Notes: generated by a model not told the origin, from the letters alone. Shown: positions 33,537-42,203, numbered from the stretch's first letter. The stretch: 64,000 nucleotides of DNA from Manganitrophus sp963718695 (GCA_963718695.1 OY970371.1:1116001-1180000); one strand, 5' to 3'. Made by a program: numbers and translations.

Positions 33537-34720
33537 CTGAGCGTCTGCACTTCGACCGAGTACACGGCCGGAAGATCATGCACGATGGCATTCCAGTTCT
33601 CCCCGCCGTCGGGCGACACGTAGACCTGTCCGCCGGTGGTGCCGAAATAGACCCCGCAAGAGTCGAGCGAATCGACCGCCATCGCATCGCGCAAGACGTT
33701 GACGTAGCAGTTGCTTTGGGGGAGTCCCTTCGTCAGCGCCTCCCAATCATTTCCGCCGTTGCGGCTGCGGTAGACGCGGAGCTTTCCGTCCATCGGAAAA
33801 TGCTCCGAGTCGCTCTTGATCGGGACGACGTAAATGGTGTTCGGCTCATGCGCATGAACGTCGACCACAAATCCGAAGTCGGTCGGCAGATTGCCGCTCA
33901 CCTCCTGCCACGACTCGCCGGCATTGTCGCTCCGGAGGACATCCCAATGCTTCTGCATGAAGAGGACGTCGGGACGAGACGGATGCATGGCGATGCGGTG
34001 AACGCAATGGCCGACTTCGGCATTCGGATCGGGGATATATTGAGAGGTCAGCCCCTTGTTGATCGGTTTCCACGTCTTGCCGTTGTCGTCGGTGCGGAAC
34101 GCCCCCGCTGCGGAGATCGCGACATAGATGCGATTCGGATTTTGATGATCGAGCAGGATCGTATGCAATCCCATCCCTCCCGCGCCGGGCATCCATTGGG
34201 GTCCGGTGCCATGGCCCCGCAATCCCGCGAGCTCGTGCCAACTCTGTCCGCCGTCGGTGGTGCGGAAGAGCGCCGCGTCTTCGACGCCGGCGTAGACGGT
34301 ATTCGGATCGTTCAAAGATGGTTCAAGGTGCCAGACCCGCTTGAACTCCCACGGATGCTGCGTGCCGTCGTACCACTGGTGGGTCGTGAGCGGCTTGCCT
34401 GTTTCCGGGGAGGTGTCGTAAACGAACTTGTTGCTCTCGGCCATCGGCATCCCATCGGGGGTGGTGGTCGGCTCGCCCGGTTTTAAGCCGGGCTGGTGCC
34501 AGGTTTTGCCGCCGTCGTCCGATCGCTGAATGATCTGCCCGAACCAGCTGCTGGTTTGGGAGACATAGAGGCGGTTCGGATCGGCCGGCGAGCCTTTCAT
34601 ATGATAGATTTCCCATCCGGCAAAGTGCGGTCCGCTGACCTCCCACTTCGCGCGCTTCCCATCCGAGGTCAGGATAAATGCCCCTTTGCGTGTGCCGACC
34701 AAAACGCGTACTCGACTCAT
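33533..34720 (-). CDS. BNR/sialidase-like beta-propeller (VPS10-type) protein
   Basis: 395 residues, no signal peptide. It contains repeated Asp-box motifs (S-x-D-x-G-x-T-W type): SDDGGKTWHQPG, TTDGGQSWHELAG, TDDNGKTWKPIN, SDNAGESWQEVSG, SRNGGNDWEALT and SPDGGENWNAI, spaced as in six- or seven-bladed propellers. The start VRVLVGTRKGAFILTSDGKR is typical of the cytosolic 'glycosyl hydrolase' or 'exo-alpha-sialidase' annotated family, but no sialidase Arg triad can be seen and enzymatic activity is doubtful. It is coupled by a 4-bp overlap to the MoaD-like gene. A broken RAYT start lies about 150 bp upstream. Confidence 0.82.
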   Translation of the reverse strand: MSRVRVLVGTRKGAFILTSDGKRAKWEVSGPHFAGWEIYHMKGSPADPNRLYVSQTSSWFGQIIQRSDDGGKTWHQPGLKPGEPTTTPDGMPMAESNKFVYDTSPETGKPLTTHQWYDGTQHPWEFKRVWHLEPSLNDPNTVYAGVEDAALFRTTDGGQSWHELAGLRGHGTGPQWMPGAGGMGLHTILLDHQNPNRIYVAISAAGAFRTDDNGKTWKPINKGLTSQYIPDPNAEVGHCVHRIAMHPSRPDVLFMQKHWDVLRSDNAGESWQEVSGNLPTDFGFVVDVHAHEPNTIYVVPIKSDSEHFPMDGKLRVYRSRNGGNDWEALTKGLPQSNCYVNVLRDAMAVDSLDSCGVYFGTTGGQVYVSPDGGENWNAIVHDLPAVYSVEVQTLR

Positions 34721-34866
34721 AATCGATTCTCCTTGTTTTTGTTCAGATGAAGCCTGTTTTAATCCGGATCAGTGTAATTCATCATCTTTTTTTTGACAAT
34801 CACCTTCCTGCATTGAGTAGTCGTCAGAGAGGGGATGAAATCGACATCGGGCATGACGAATTTTTA

Positions 34867-35062
34867 TCATTCATTCAATTTTTGCTTCGGTCCGGGTTTC
34901 GACGGTGAAGGAGGCGGCTCCGAAGCCTGATGAAAAAATGGTTGCTGCGGACGGTTGCCGCGTTGAGTAATGGGGTGGGGGAAAGCGGGTGGGGCCACTC
35001 GTGTTCTTCTCGCCATGGCGGGAGGGTACACTTCTCCCTACGGAGATTCAAGCATGAAGTGG
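34867..35062 (-). pseudogene. RAYT 5' fragment A with leader
   Basis: From ATG 35016 the minus strand encodes MARRTRVAPPAFPHPITQRG then NRPQQPFF and 21 unrelated residues to a stop at 34867. RAYT (REP-associated tyrosine transposase, Y1-Tnp) proteins start MARxARVxxPGxPHHxTQRGNRRQ, so this is the first 28 codons of such a gene. The 45 bp before the ATG contain TCTCC-GTAG-GGAGA, a hairpin shared in position with copies B, C and D. It occupies the gap between the BNR gene and the lipoprotein gene; nothing else is recognisable in 34721-35237. Confidence 0.75.
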
Positions 35063-35237
35063 GGCGACCCCGTTTTCCTGTTTAGATAAGTATAACCCCC
35101 TCTTTTTCCCCTTGACTTCCCCTAGTCCGTTCTGGTATTTCCAAGGGTCTTATCCCTAAATAAGGCGTCCCAGCCGGCAGGGGGCGATCCGGAATGTTCC
35201 TCAATTTGGAAATATATCATAAAGGAGAGGTCCCTTA

Positions 35238-36906
35238 ATGAACATACCGATCATGATCAATGGGAAGCGATTGTCCAATCGTTTTCTGAGGGTTGCCATC
35301 CTGTTTCTGGGGATGAGCTTTTTTGTGGCGGGATGTGATGATACCCATTTTGAGCCGACGATTGTAAAAGAGGCGAGCCCTACCGGCGTCATCACGGGGA
35401 AAGTAATTGACGGGAACAGCCGGTTACCTCTTGAGGGGGTCGATCTGTCGCTGATTGTGAATGGAGAAAAGAGAACCACCCAAAGCAGCAGTTCTTCTGA
35501 TTCTGATCTTAAAGGAACGTTCGTCTTTTCGGCGGTGCCTGCGGGATCTCATCCGCTGAAAATCGTCGCCCCCGGTTTTTCGACGGTTCAATTATTGGTC
35601 GGCGTCCTTCAATCCAGTGATAACACGCCGGTCACCGCAAACCTTGGCGCCATTTTTTTAGGAAAAGCGTTCGATTTAAAAGTGGTCACGACAGACAGAG
35701 GAAATATCGTCCCCGGTGTTTCGGTTTTTGCGCTGCCCAATGGTTTTCCGTCGGAGTGTAATCCCTTCTTCTTTTCTTCAAGCCCGTTTTTTACCGTTTC
35801 AGATATCAGCAATGAAATTCATTCCACGACAGATGAAAACGGCATCGCCACCTTAGCGGGTCTGAATCAATGTGGACAGTATCTGATCGCGGCTCCTCCG
35901 CATGACATCAATGATGATGGAATATACGATTATGTTACAGCGACGGCCACGATCGAAGCAATCAACAGTGAAAAAACGATTTCTCTGGTTTTAGTCCAAG
36001 CCCAGCGTGATGATTCGATCTCCGTTGTTGCAACGAGCATGGACCGAAATAGAGAGGTCGTGTTTGATGCGCGGAATCTTTCCGATACGGGACCTGATCC
36101 GGGGAGCAATATTTTTGTGATCGGGGCCGGGTGTGTACCCAATAACTGTTCCCCGGCCTCTACTGTTCCTTCTTCAAACACAACCAGCCCGATCAAGTTG
36201 GTTTTTAACTATCCTGTTTCCACGGACGGTCCGGTCGCGGTCAGCTATATTGACGATCTTGTTAATCCGGATGCGGATGGAAATGATGTCACCGATCCGG
36301 ATTTTCCAAAAATAAAATCATTGGCGGCGCCGGCTGCGCTCGATTCCACAGGGACCATCTTAACGATCACCCCTCCTTCGGGTGGTTTCCCCAAAAACGA
36401 GACGATTCGAATCAGGTCGATCACCGCGACGGTAGCGGGGCTATCCTCTTCTTTTACACAGGATGTCTATATTTCGGATGATACCGGTACCGGCCTGAAT
36501 GCTTCAAGCAGTATCACTGCGGATAATTACAACGGTTCTTCAGCCGGTGGTTCGCCTTCTCAGGTCTATTTGGAATTTCCTGAATATGTGATAGGAACCT
36601 ACCAGGTGATTTCCATCGCAGCCGCCTCGGGTGCGAACGCAAGGTCCAAATGACGTGGTCAGAATCAATCCGGAGTCTTTTTTCAGCGGGGTTGACGGCG
36701 AGATGATCTACACCGATGGAACGATCGCTCCGCTTTGCAGCGTCTGCGGAAATGGCTCAGGTATCGTACACCGGGTTCGTGTGCTGTCCGGTCCTTTTTC
36801 TAGCAACTTATCTCTTGCCGACGGCGATCGGATCAAGATTGGAATCGATGTGACCGATATCGAAGGAAATCATTTTTCCAAAGAGATCGAGCTCACTGTC
36901 CAGTAA
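35238..36906 (+). pseudogene. Secreted lipoprotein with carboxypeptidase-regulatory-like domain, frameshifted
   Basis: The first frame runs 35238-36653 (471 residues): signal peptide with lipobox (SFFVAGC), then a CarboxypepD_reg-like beta sandwich (about 48-125, GVITGKVIDGNSRLPLEGVD, FVFSAVPAGSHPLKIVAPGF) and long beta-rich domains with Thr-rich, calcium-site-like repeats. At about 36625-36650 the frame breaks; the coding signal continues in the next frame (GPNDVVRINPESFFSG to EIELTVQ, stop 36906) without loss of homology-like character, giving about 556 residues. A single-base indel (real or sequencing) is the simplest cause. AAAGGAGAGG precedes the ATG. Confidence 0.72.
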
Positions 36907-37315
36907 GCACAGCCGCCCTCGGGATTCCGGAATTCCCATCATTGGAGCCGTTTAGAGGCGCCAGACGGATCTTACCGTCGCTTTCGTTAAGTCGGGTGTT
37001 CCTGGAATTTTGGAATTGAAGCTCCCCGCCGCAAGCAGCGGGGAATGTGCCGATATCCATCAAGCGCGAAGCGCTTCTGCTCACATCGCGAGAGAAGCGA
37101 ACCATGCGACGCGCGCGTGTTCAAATTTTGGGAGACGGGTCCGCTTTGGAGGCGATTTCTTTTTTCTTCAATTTGTTCTGTCTTTTTTCTTCTTGTTTCT
37201 TTTTCTTTGCGATATCTCGCTGACGCTTTTCATTCTGATAATTCGGTTTTGCCAAATGGTTGTCCTTTTTGTAGGGGGAAAGGCACAAGGCTTCGGAGCG
37301 TTGTGCCTTTCGCGT
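36907..37315. other. Non-coding stretch with a hairpin
   Basis: Between the frameshifted lipoprotein gene and RAYT fragment B. AAAGGCACAA (from 37281) and TTGTGCCTTT (to 37312) form a 10-bp stem without a clear T run. A long plus-strand open frame from 37010 shows no protein character (it runs through a pyrimidine-rich tract) and is rejected. Confidence 0.4.
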
Positions 37316-37560
37316 TTAGGGGAATCGTCGTGGCAGATACGAATCTGCCTGTGTGATTTTACACCGAAACAGATCAATTATCATGCAAAAAATGTCCATC
37401 CCGATTTTAATCGATCGGCCACTCCTTCTTGGCTGCGGCCCGGAGCTGATATGCAGTGCAAGCGTGTCCCACTGGATGCCGGGTGCGATGACCCGCGCTC
37501 TTCCGGCCATGCAGGAGGAGGGCGCACTTATCCGGAAGGAGCGTCCATCATTGAGTATCG
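37316..37560 (-). pseudogene. RAYT 5' fragment B with leader
   Basis: From ATG 37510 the minus strand encodes MAGRARVIAPGIQWDTLALH and 44 more residues to a stop at 37316; the first 11 match the RAYT start and the rest is unrelated. The leader (ACTCAATGATGGACGCTCCT then TCCGGATAAGTGCGCCCTCC) aligns with that of copy C. It is not followed by an intact minus-strand gene. Confidence 0.62.
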
Positions 37561-37592
37561 TGTTCCCGGAACGCAAGGGGCGAGCCGGAATT

Positions 37593-38330
37593 TCAGGCTG
37601 AGACATACGGACGGGCGGCGCTCGGTTCATCGCCCAGGCGGAAGCGGCGCTTTAAGCCGATGAGTCCAAGGAGACCGAGGGTCAGCAGGGCCAGGGAGGA
37701 CGGCTCCGGAACAGACTGCATTGGTACGAGATCGATGGCGCCCCCCAGCCCCGATGCGGGGAGGCGCATGTGACCGACATACTCGCCGGATGGAAGGCCG
37801 AAATGTTCGAGGAAGAACGTATCGAACGTCCCCGTGACGCTCGCCTGAAGAAACTGAAAATTTCTGTCCGGGTTCAGGGTGGTCGCGAGGTCTGTCGTCA
37901 GGAAGCTGCCGTTAAACAGCGTCGTCCCGGTCGTGGGATACAGGGGGAACGGGGCATTGAGATTCCCCGTGCCGGTGGTGATCACCAAAGAACCCCCGGG
38001 ACCGTACGTTTCATTTACGGTGTAAATACCCTCCTCCTCGGAGACGGACAGGCCGGTGAGGGAGCCGAATGTGTAGGACATTCTACATGGGCAGACCGGA
38101 CTGCCCATACTGGGGTTGAAGTAAAAGCCGTCCACCTGGATCGCCGAGGCGGGAGACGACAGTGGAAATGACGATGTGGTCAAGACTCTAATGGGAGCGA
38201 TATCGACGCCGACGTGGGGAATGCCCCAGGCCGGCGCGGCGGCCTGCATCAACCAGAAGAGTGCACTCGCTGCGACGGCCCGCAGACCCAAGCCCGGCTT
38301 GGCAAATCGGGGGAGTTGGTGTGTCATCAT
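37593..38330 (-). CDS. PEP-CTERM protein with an extra C-terminal tail
   Basis: 245 residues: signal peptide (about 1-37, ending PAWG), beta-rich middle starting PHVGVDIAPIRVLTTSSFPL, and PEP-CTERM helix VPEPSSLALLTLGLLGLIGL followed by KRRFR. Unlike most PEP-CTERM proteins it does not end there but continues LGDEPSAARPYVSA, 14 residues past the basic cluster, possibly from a lost stop codon. The middle carries the phrase CPCRMSYTFGSLTGLSVSEE common in uncharacterised PEP-CTERM proteins. Start ATGATG lies 2 bp after the stop of RAYT leader ORF C, whose ribosome site GGAGG it uses. Confidence 0.85.
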   Translation of the reverse strand: MMTHQLPRFAKPGLGLRAVAASALFWLMQAAAPAWGIPHVGVDIAPIRVLTTSSFPLSSPASAIQVDGFYFNPSMGSPVCPCRMSYTFGSLTGLSVSEEEGIYTVNETYGPGGSLVITTGTGNLNAPFPLYPTTGTTLFNGSFLTTDLATTLNPDRNFQFLQASVTGTFDTFFLEHFGLPSGEYVGHMRLPASGLGGAIDLVPMQSVPEPSSLALLTLGLLGLIGLKRRFRLGDEPSAARPYVSA

Positions 38331-38332
38331 GG

Positions 38333-38485
38333 TTATACCTCCAGGTAGTCAATGTATTTGTCGCCTTCCGGAACGGCCTCCTCGACCGAAGTGAGGAAAG
38401 CGGGTGCGGCCACCCCTGCTTTTCTCGCCATGTCGGAGGGGGATATTGCTCCGGAAGGAGCTCATCATTGAGTCGGGTCCCAAGC
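38333..38485 (-). pseudogene. RAYT 5' fragment C with leader
   Basis: ATG 38431 opens a 32-residue frame, MARKAGVAAPAFLTSVEEAV then PEGDKYIDYLEV, stop TAA at 38333. The first 12 codons match RAYT starts; the remainder probably belongs to the sequence in front of the downstream gene. The leader has GCTCC-TTCC-GGAGC, a perfect 5-bp stem, 25-40 bp before the ATG. The TAA is 2 bp from the PEP-CTERM gene's ATG, so the ORF acts as a coupled leader. Confidence 0.65.
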
Positions 38486-38499
38486 GTTGCCGCCTAAAT

Positions 38500-38800
38500 T
38501 GAATCGCGTTATTACGGCTGTGTTGGCGTTAAGCCCCAGCGTTAAGCAAGAGTTGAACCAGTTCTCTCTCCCGGTCATCGATGGCCGTCATCAAGGCCGA
38601 ATAGCCTCTAGAATCCCGCGTGTTAGGATCAATCCCCGCGGCGATCATCGAGCTTCAGTAATCTTCCTTTCATTTACCTGTTTAATCAATTGATCAGTCA
38701 TCTTCTTTTCGTTTACTTGTTTTATCCATTGATGATGACGTCTGGTAGACGCCGGCCATTCATGTTGATTCCGCTTTGTGTTTGAGCCGGAATGACACCG
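38500..38800 (-). pseudogene. Decayed 5' copy of the ankyrin-repeat gene
   Basis: The sequence aligns over about 260 bp with the 5' third of the intact ankyrin gene (46010-46285). On the minus strand fragments read MTDQLIKQVNERKITEA then, after a frame change, MIAAGIDPNTRDSRGYSALM and TAIDDRERELVQLLLNAGA, against MIAAGINLNNRDSGGYSALM and MALKNRDTEMVQLLIKAGA in the intact gene. It then stops, abutting RAYT fragment C. It has frameshifts and no full start, so it is non-functional. Confidence 0.85.
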
Positions 38801-38927
38801 ATGCGTGACGACGCAGATCCATGCGCATCTCCCTCCTTTTTGAGGTCGCTGTTAAAAAGGTCCGATAGTTTATCGATGTGCATCGGAAACAGGCGTCGGG
38901 AGCAGACCGGAGCCCTTTCGGGTTTAC

Positions 38928-39674
38928 TCATTCGGCTTCCATTGGCGAACGAGATGTCTTGGACGAATGACGTGCCGGATCAAATGGATCGAAATACGCT
39001 TGGCCGATCGCGAGTATTCCGCGCTGCGGAATCCAGAAATCTCCGAGACGCGCCTGGGGCTGCACCGGACCGGGGGACCCGAAATCTTCTCCCGCCCACC
39101 GAGCATGGCTCTCGACGATGGCCCACAAGATGCGCGGGTTTGCGATGAACTGCTGCCCGTTGGGGACCTTTCCGTGCAGGCCAACACGTCCCACGCCGAG
39201 CAGGGGCCCCGCCAGCTTGTCCATCGTGGCCAACACGGCCGGGCGATGCCACGCCACATCCGGAAGCAGCCGTCCCACGGCGTTCATGAGCCGGGTGGCC
39301 GCCGTGGTCCCTGCGGTGATTTCCCACTCGAATGAGAGGGCGGGCATCGCAATATGCAGGCGGAAGGGCGACGACCACGTCAGTCTGATTTCTGTTTCGA
39401 TGGCATCCGACGCGAGCGCGCCGAAGAACCGGGTGCATGCCTGTCTCGGGGAGACATCGGCATAAAACCGCCAATCGCCCCCCGGCGTTCGATGCCACAC
39501 GGAGGTGTAGCCGGACCCCACCGATGAGGCGGGGAATCGACGCATCGCTAAGATGTGGCCTGAGCTGAAGGGGAGGCCCATCACGCCGTAACCGTTAAAC
39601 CGCTCTTCCAGGCCTGAAGGGAGCGACGCGGTCGCTTCCCATAGCGCAATGCGTTCCCGGGGTTCCGCCGGCAT
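38928..39674 (-). CDS. Protein of unknown function
   Basis: 248 residues, no signal peptide or membrane helix. Features: WRFYADVSPRQACTRFFG, EIRLTWSSPFRLHIAMPALS, FEWEITAGTTAATRLMNAVG and HGKVPNGQQFIANPRILWAI. The pattern (a beta sandwich followed by helices) recalls uncharacterised acetoacetate-decarboxylase-like or DUF families in actinobacteria, but I cannot name one. It begins with MPAEPRERIALWEATASLPS; its ATG overlaps the stop of a three-codon ORF (ATGGGACTCTAATG). Neighbours are unrelated single-gene units. Confidence 0.6.
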   Translation of the reverse strand: MPAEPRERIALWEATASLPSGLEERFNGYGVMGLPFSSGHILAMRRFPASSVGSGYTSVWHRTPGGDWRFYADVSPRQACTRFFGALASDAIETEIRLTWSSPFRLHIAMPALSFEWEITAGTTAATRLMNAVGRLLPDVAWHRPAVLATMDKLAGPLLGVGRVGLHGKVPNGQQFIANPRILWAIVESHARWAGEDFGSPGPVQPQARLGDFWIPQRGILAIGQAYFDPFDPARHSSKTSRSPMEAE

Positions 39675-39751
39675 TAGAGTCCCATGATGAATGCTCTAAT
39701 CACAAAAGCACCGGATGGTTCTGGCTCACGACCGGTCCTCTTTGGGTGTAC

Positions 39752-40228
39752 TTACTCTGCGGTTTTGATATCGAAGTGCAGAACGTCTTCACGCGTTCCC
39801 AGTTTCGTATAGAGCGCGATCGCCGGCGCATCGCTCAGGTCGGCCTGCACGAAAATAACGTAGGCCCCGCGCAATGCCGCCGTTTTTTTGAGTTCCAGGA
39901 TCAGCGCCGTCGCGATGCCCTGGCGCCGGTGCGCCTCGGCGACGGCCAGATCGTAGAGGTAGATCTCGCTCCGTTCCTGCTCGAACTTGCGCAGCTCATA
40001 AGCGGCAAGCGCCCCGACCACCTCGTCGTCCTTCAAGGCGGCGAGCGCGATGAAAGTGTCGCTGCCGAGTAGGCGATGAAGATAGGCGCTGCTCGGCCGA
40101 GACCCGCTATAGGTTTCCACCTCGCCGAAAGCCTCGCCGAACATCGTCAACATCCGTTCCATCACTGGAACGTCGTTGGGTCCAAGGAGGCGTATGGAAA
40201 AAGCGTCGGTTCGATAAGGGTCGTTCAT
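39752..40228 (-). CDS. AAC(3)-I-like aminoglycoside N-acetyltransferase (GNAT)
   Basis: 158 residues. It matches the AAC(3)-I family along its whole length: FGEAFGEVETYSGSRPSSAY, DTFIALAALKDDEVVGALAA, FEQERSEIYLYDLAVAEAHR (acetyl-CoA binding), RQGIATALILELKKTAALRG, YVIFVQADLSDAPAIALYTK and LGTREDVLHFDI. The same phrases occur in the integron-borne gentamicin enzyme AAC(3)-Ia, as recalled. It would acetylate the 3-amino group of gentamicin-type aminoglycosides; resistance in the host is not shown. Upstream lies a short RAYT-like leader ORF and an attC-like half-site. Confidence 0.85.
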   Translation of the reverse strand: MNDPYRTDAFSIRLLGPNDVPVMERMLTMFGEAFGEVETYSGSRPSSAYLHRLLGSDTFIALAALKDDEVVGALAAYELRKFEQERSEIYLYDLAVAEAHRRQGIATALILELKKTAALRGAYVIFVQADLSDAPAIALYTKLGTREDVLHFDIKTAE

Positions 40229-40238
40229 TATTGACTCT

Positions 40239-40289
40239 TCAAAAAGAGGGTAAGGGATAAGGGGGGGGACCGGGTGCGATCCCGGCCAT
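40239..40289 (-). pseudogene. Possible RAYT 5' fragment E, leader ORF
   Basis: ATG 40289: MAGIAPGPPPYPLPSF and stop, ending 10 bp before the acetyltransferase ATG. MAGIAPG could be a shortened MARxARVIAPG. The usual RAYT leader hairpin is missing, so this is the weakest member of the group. Confidence 0.35.
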
Positions 40290-40345
40290 GGCGCAAGCGC
40301 AACGGCGCCGGTCAGGGCTCTGCTGCATTGCGTTGTTAGAGGGCT
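40290..40345 (-). other. attC-like half-site
   Basis: The minus strand CTCTAACAACGCAATGCAGC then AGAGCC has the R''-type core (YYYAAC) followed by an L''-like arm as in integron attC sites; the matching L'-R' half (ending GTTRRRY) is not present next to it. It lies 75 bp after the NTF2-like gene and before the acetyltransferase gene. No integrase is in the window. Confidence 0.35.
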
Positions 40346-40416
40346 CTTGAGAATGGATCACGGCCCCTCCCGTATTGGTCACCGATGATCTGATTGCCCG
40401 TTGACTCCATATCACT

Positions 40417-40806
40417 TCATGGGGATTTCTCGACGATCTTCCAGTACGAGTCCTTCCTGATGACCTTCCCGTCCCGGAACTCCCAGTGGTCGCATCCGCG
40501 TACTCGAACTGGAACTCCGTCGGGTGTCGTGCCGGTGAGTAGCCATTCCGACACGCCCCTATTGCCGCTGACCCAATGCCGGTCATCGCTATAGTGGACG
40601 TCCGGGAGACCCTTGAAGCGTGTCGCTAACCCCTCTCGCACGGCCGCTTTACCGGTAAAGCGCCGCCCCCAGGGGTCCGGTCCCCGAGGCAGATCTAACG
40701 AGCAATCGTCGGCAAAGAACGCCATGATGGCGTCCAGATCGTGGGCGTTAAACGCATCGGTGATTGCCTTCAATGTTGCGACGGAGACCGATTGCCGTTT
40801 AGCCAT
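40417..40806 (-). CDS. SnoaL/NTF2-like protein
   Basis: 129 residues: VSVATLKAITDAFNAHDLDA, IMAFFADDCSLDLPRGPDP, RFTGKAAVREGLATRFKGLP, DDRHWVSGNRGVSEWLLTGT and VRVRGCDHWEFRDGKVIRKD. This is the standard NTF2-like cone fold of ketosteroid-isomerase-type enzymes; the set covers isomerases, hydrolases and non-enzymatic proteins. Spacing of 27 bp to the gene upstream suggests co-transcription. Confidence 0.88.
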   Translation of the reverse strand: MAKRQSVSVATLKAITDAFNAHDLDAIMAFFADDCSLDLPRGPDPWGRRFTGKAAVREGLATRFKGLPDVHYSDDRHWVSGNRGVSEWLLTGTTPDGVPVRVRGCDHWEFRDGKVIRKDSYWKIVEKSP

Positions 40807-40833
40807 TGCGGTTCCTCTGATTGTTGGGCAACA

Positions 40834-41379
40834 TTAGTCGGAGATCCAAACGTGTTGCCACCTTTGGTCGTTGTAGCAGTAAGCAACGCCTGAAGACTCC
40901 GTGGCGCCGAAAACGGCTACCGAGTGGGGACACGTCAGAGGGTTTACTTCACCCGGCTCCAATGGGCCATCCGAGGCCTTTGTCCGTCGGTAGACTCCGG
41001 GCTTATTCGCTTTAACGTAGAGGCTGATTCGACCTTCAGGCCACTCGTCAAGGGACTCGAGCTTCCAATCCTTGCCGCGCGCGAGTGCAACCACGATGAG
41101 GGCTCCCGATCCTTTGAGCGCTGTGAGACCCAACAGGATGTCTTTGGTTCCATCGCCATCAAAGTCTGCGACGGCCACACCGAGACAGCCCTTCCCCCCT
41201 TTCTTTAAGTCGAACTCAATGTCCTCTTCCAAATTGTCTGTGGCGAGCGGTGCACGGAAGTTGGGAAAGGCCTTGGCCAAGGCCACTTTCAAGGAAGATG
41301 GAATCTGTGCCGTGCACGCATCTGCGGCAAATGCAGGACCGGCAAATAAGATCAGAATGGCAGCAATGATTACTCTCAT
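40834..41379 (-). CDS. Secreted protein of unknown function
   Basis: 181 residues, ATG after AGGAGG. Signal peptide 1-18 (ending AFAA), mature part starting DACTAQIPSSLKVALAKAFP. It has a FG-GAP-like stretch (GVAVADFDGDGTKDILLGLT), which is a calcium-binding VCBS-type motif, and four Cys (DACTA, KGCLGV, LTCPHS, VAYCYN). Closest picture: small periplasmic VCBS-like proteins of proteobacteria. Function unknown. Confidence 0.75.
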   Translation of the reverse strand: MRVIIAAILILFAGPAFAADACTAQIPSSLKVALAKAFPNFRAPLATDNLEEDIEFDLKKGGKGCLGVAVADFDGDGTKDILLGLTALKGSGALIVVALARGKDWKLESLDEWPEGRISLYVKANKPGVYRRTKASDGPLEPGEVNPLTCPHSVAVFGATESSGVAYCYNDQRWQHVWISD

Positions 41380-41501
41380 GTTGCCTCCTAAAACGAGTCG
41401 GCGCGCGTTCCTTCAGGAGTCATATGGACCCTGTCGCACCCCGAGAGAGCCATGACACCTAACCAACAAAATGGCTTGGTATCTCCACGCGTTCGGCATC
41501 T

Positions 41502-42203
41502 TTAGGTTTTGTTTATTTCCTCGACGATGTTTTCGTGCAGGTCTTTAATCGCCAACGAGAGTCCCTCGATCATGGCCAGGGTATAATCTTCCATTTTAAT
41601 ATTCGTTCCACTTAAAATATTGGTTCTAGAATTTCCATGGAACTCTTTGCTGAATAACTCTATCCCGTCTTTTTTAAGGGCAACATTTGCTGTGGCGACC
41701 ACATCGACCGGTCCCGCCAATGTGTTATAGCCAAATCCCCACGCGACCACCACAAATAAAAAGTTTCCCGTTTTAACAATGGGGGCGGACATCGTTACAT
41801 TTTTTACTTCGATATCCAACTCCAGATCGGCTTGGTCCTCAATCTGTCGAAATTTGCCGCTCCGTTCTAACTCTTGGACAAAACTTTCCTGGATAAACTT
41901 TTTATAGTCGTTTTTAATCTGCGCATATCCGAGACTACTTTGATATTCAAATTTCCAGAAATTAAGAAAGAGGAGGGGGACGATATAACCTGATTTTTTC
42001 TCAACCGTCGTGTTCGGCTGCAGGATGTCATCCACAACGAAAGATGCAATCTTCACCGTTTCAGTCTGCTTATCGGGTACTTTTTCACTATCATGTAGAA
42101 AGAGCAACTCCCCCGAGCTTTCTTCCAGGGTTCTTTGAAGCCCGGTGGCTCCAGCACAACCGGTTAAGAAAAAAATCGCTACCAGTATCCATAGTTTCTT
42201 CAT
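41502..42203 (-). CDS. Lipoprotein of unknown function
   Basis: 233 residues: lipoprotein signal MKKLWILVAIFFLTGCAG (lipobox LTGC), then a mixed alpha/beta domain (FVVDDILQPNTTVEKKSGYI, FIQESFVQELERSGKFRQIE, DLELDIEVKNVTMSAPIVKT). It resembles CsgG-like or YajG-like outer-membrane lipoproteins, without certainty. It overlaps the end of the upstream lipoprotein gene by 4 bp, so the pair is co-translated. Confidence 0.78.
   Translation of the reverse strand: MKKLWILVAIFFLTGCAGATGLQRTLEESSGELLFLHDSEKVPDKQTETVKIASFVVDDILQPNTTVEKKSGYIVPLLFLNFWKFEYQSSLGYAQIKNDYKKFIQESFVQELERSGKFRQIEDQADLELDIEVKNVTMSAPIVKTGNFLFVVVAWGFGYNTLAGPVDVVATANVALKKDGIELFSKEFHGNSRTNILSGTNIKMEDYTLAMIEGLSLAIKDLHENIVEEINKT

Noticed and set aside
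37010..37663. 217-residue plus-strand frame
   Set aside because: Runs through a pyrimidine-rich non-coding tract and RAYT fragment B; no ribosome site or protein character.
41450..41510. Inverted ACCTAA/TTAGGT pair between two genes as an attC site
   Set aside because: Arms fit loosely, but the R'' core reads CCTAAA rather than YYYAAC and internal L boxes are missing.
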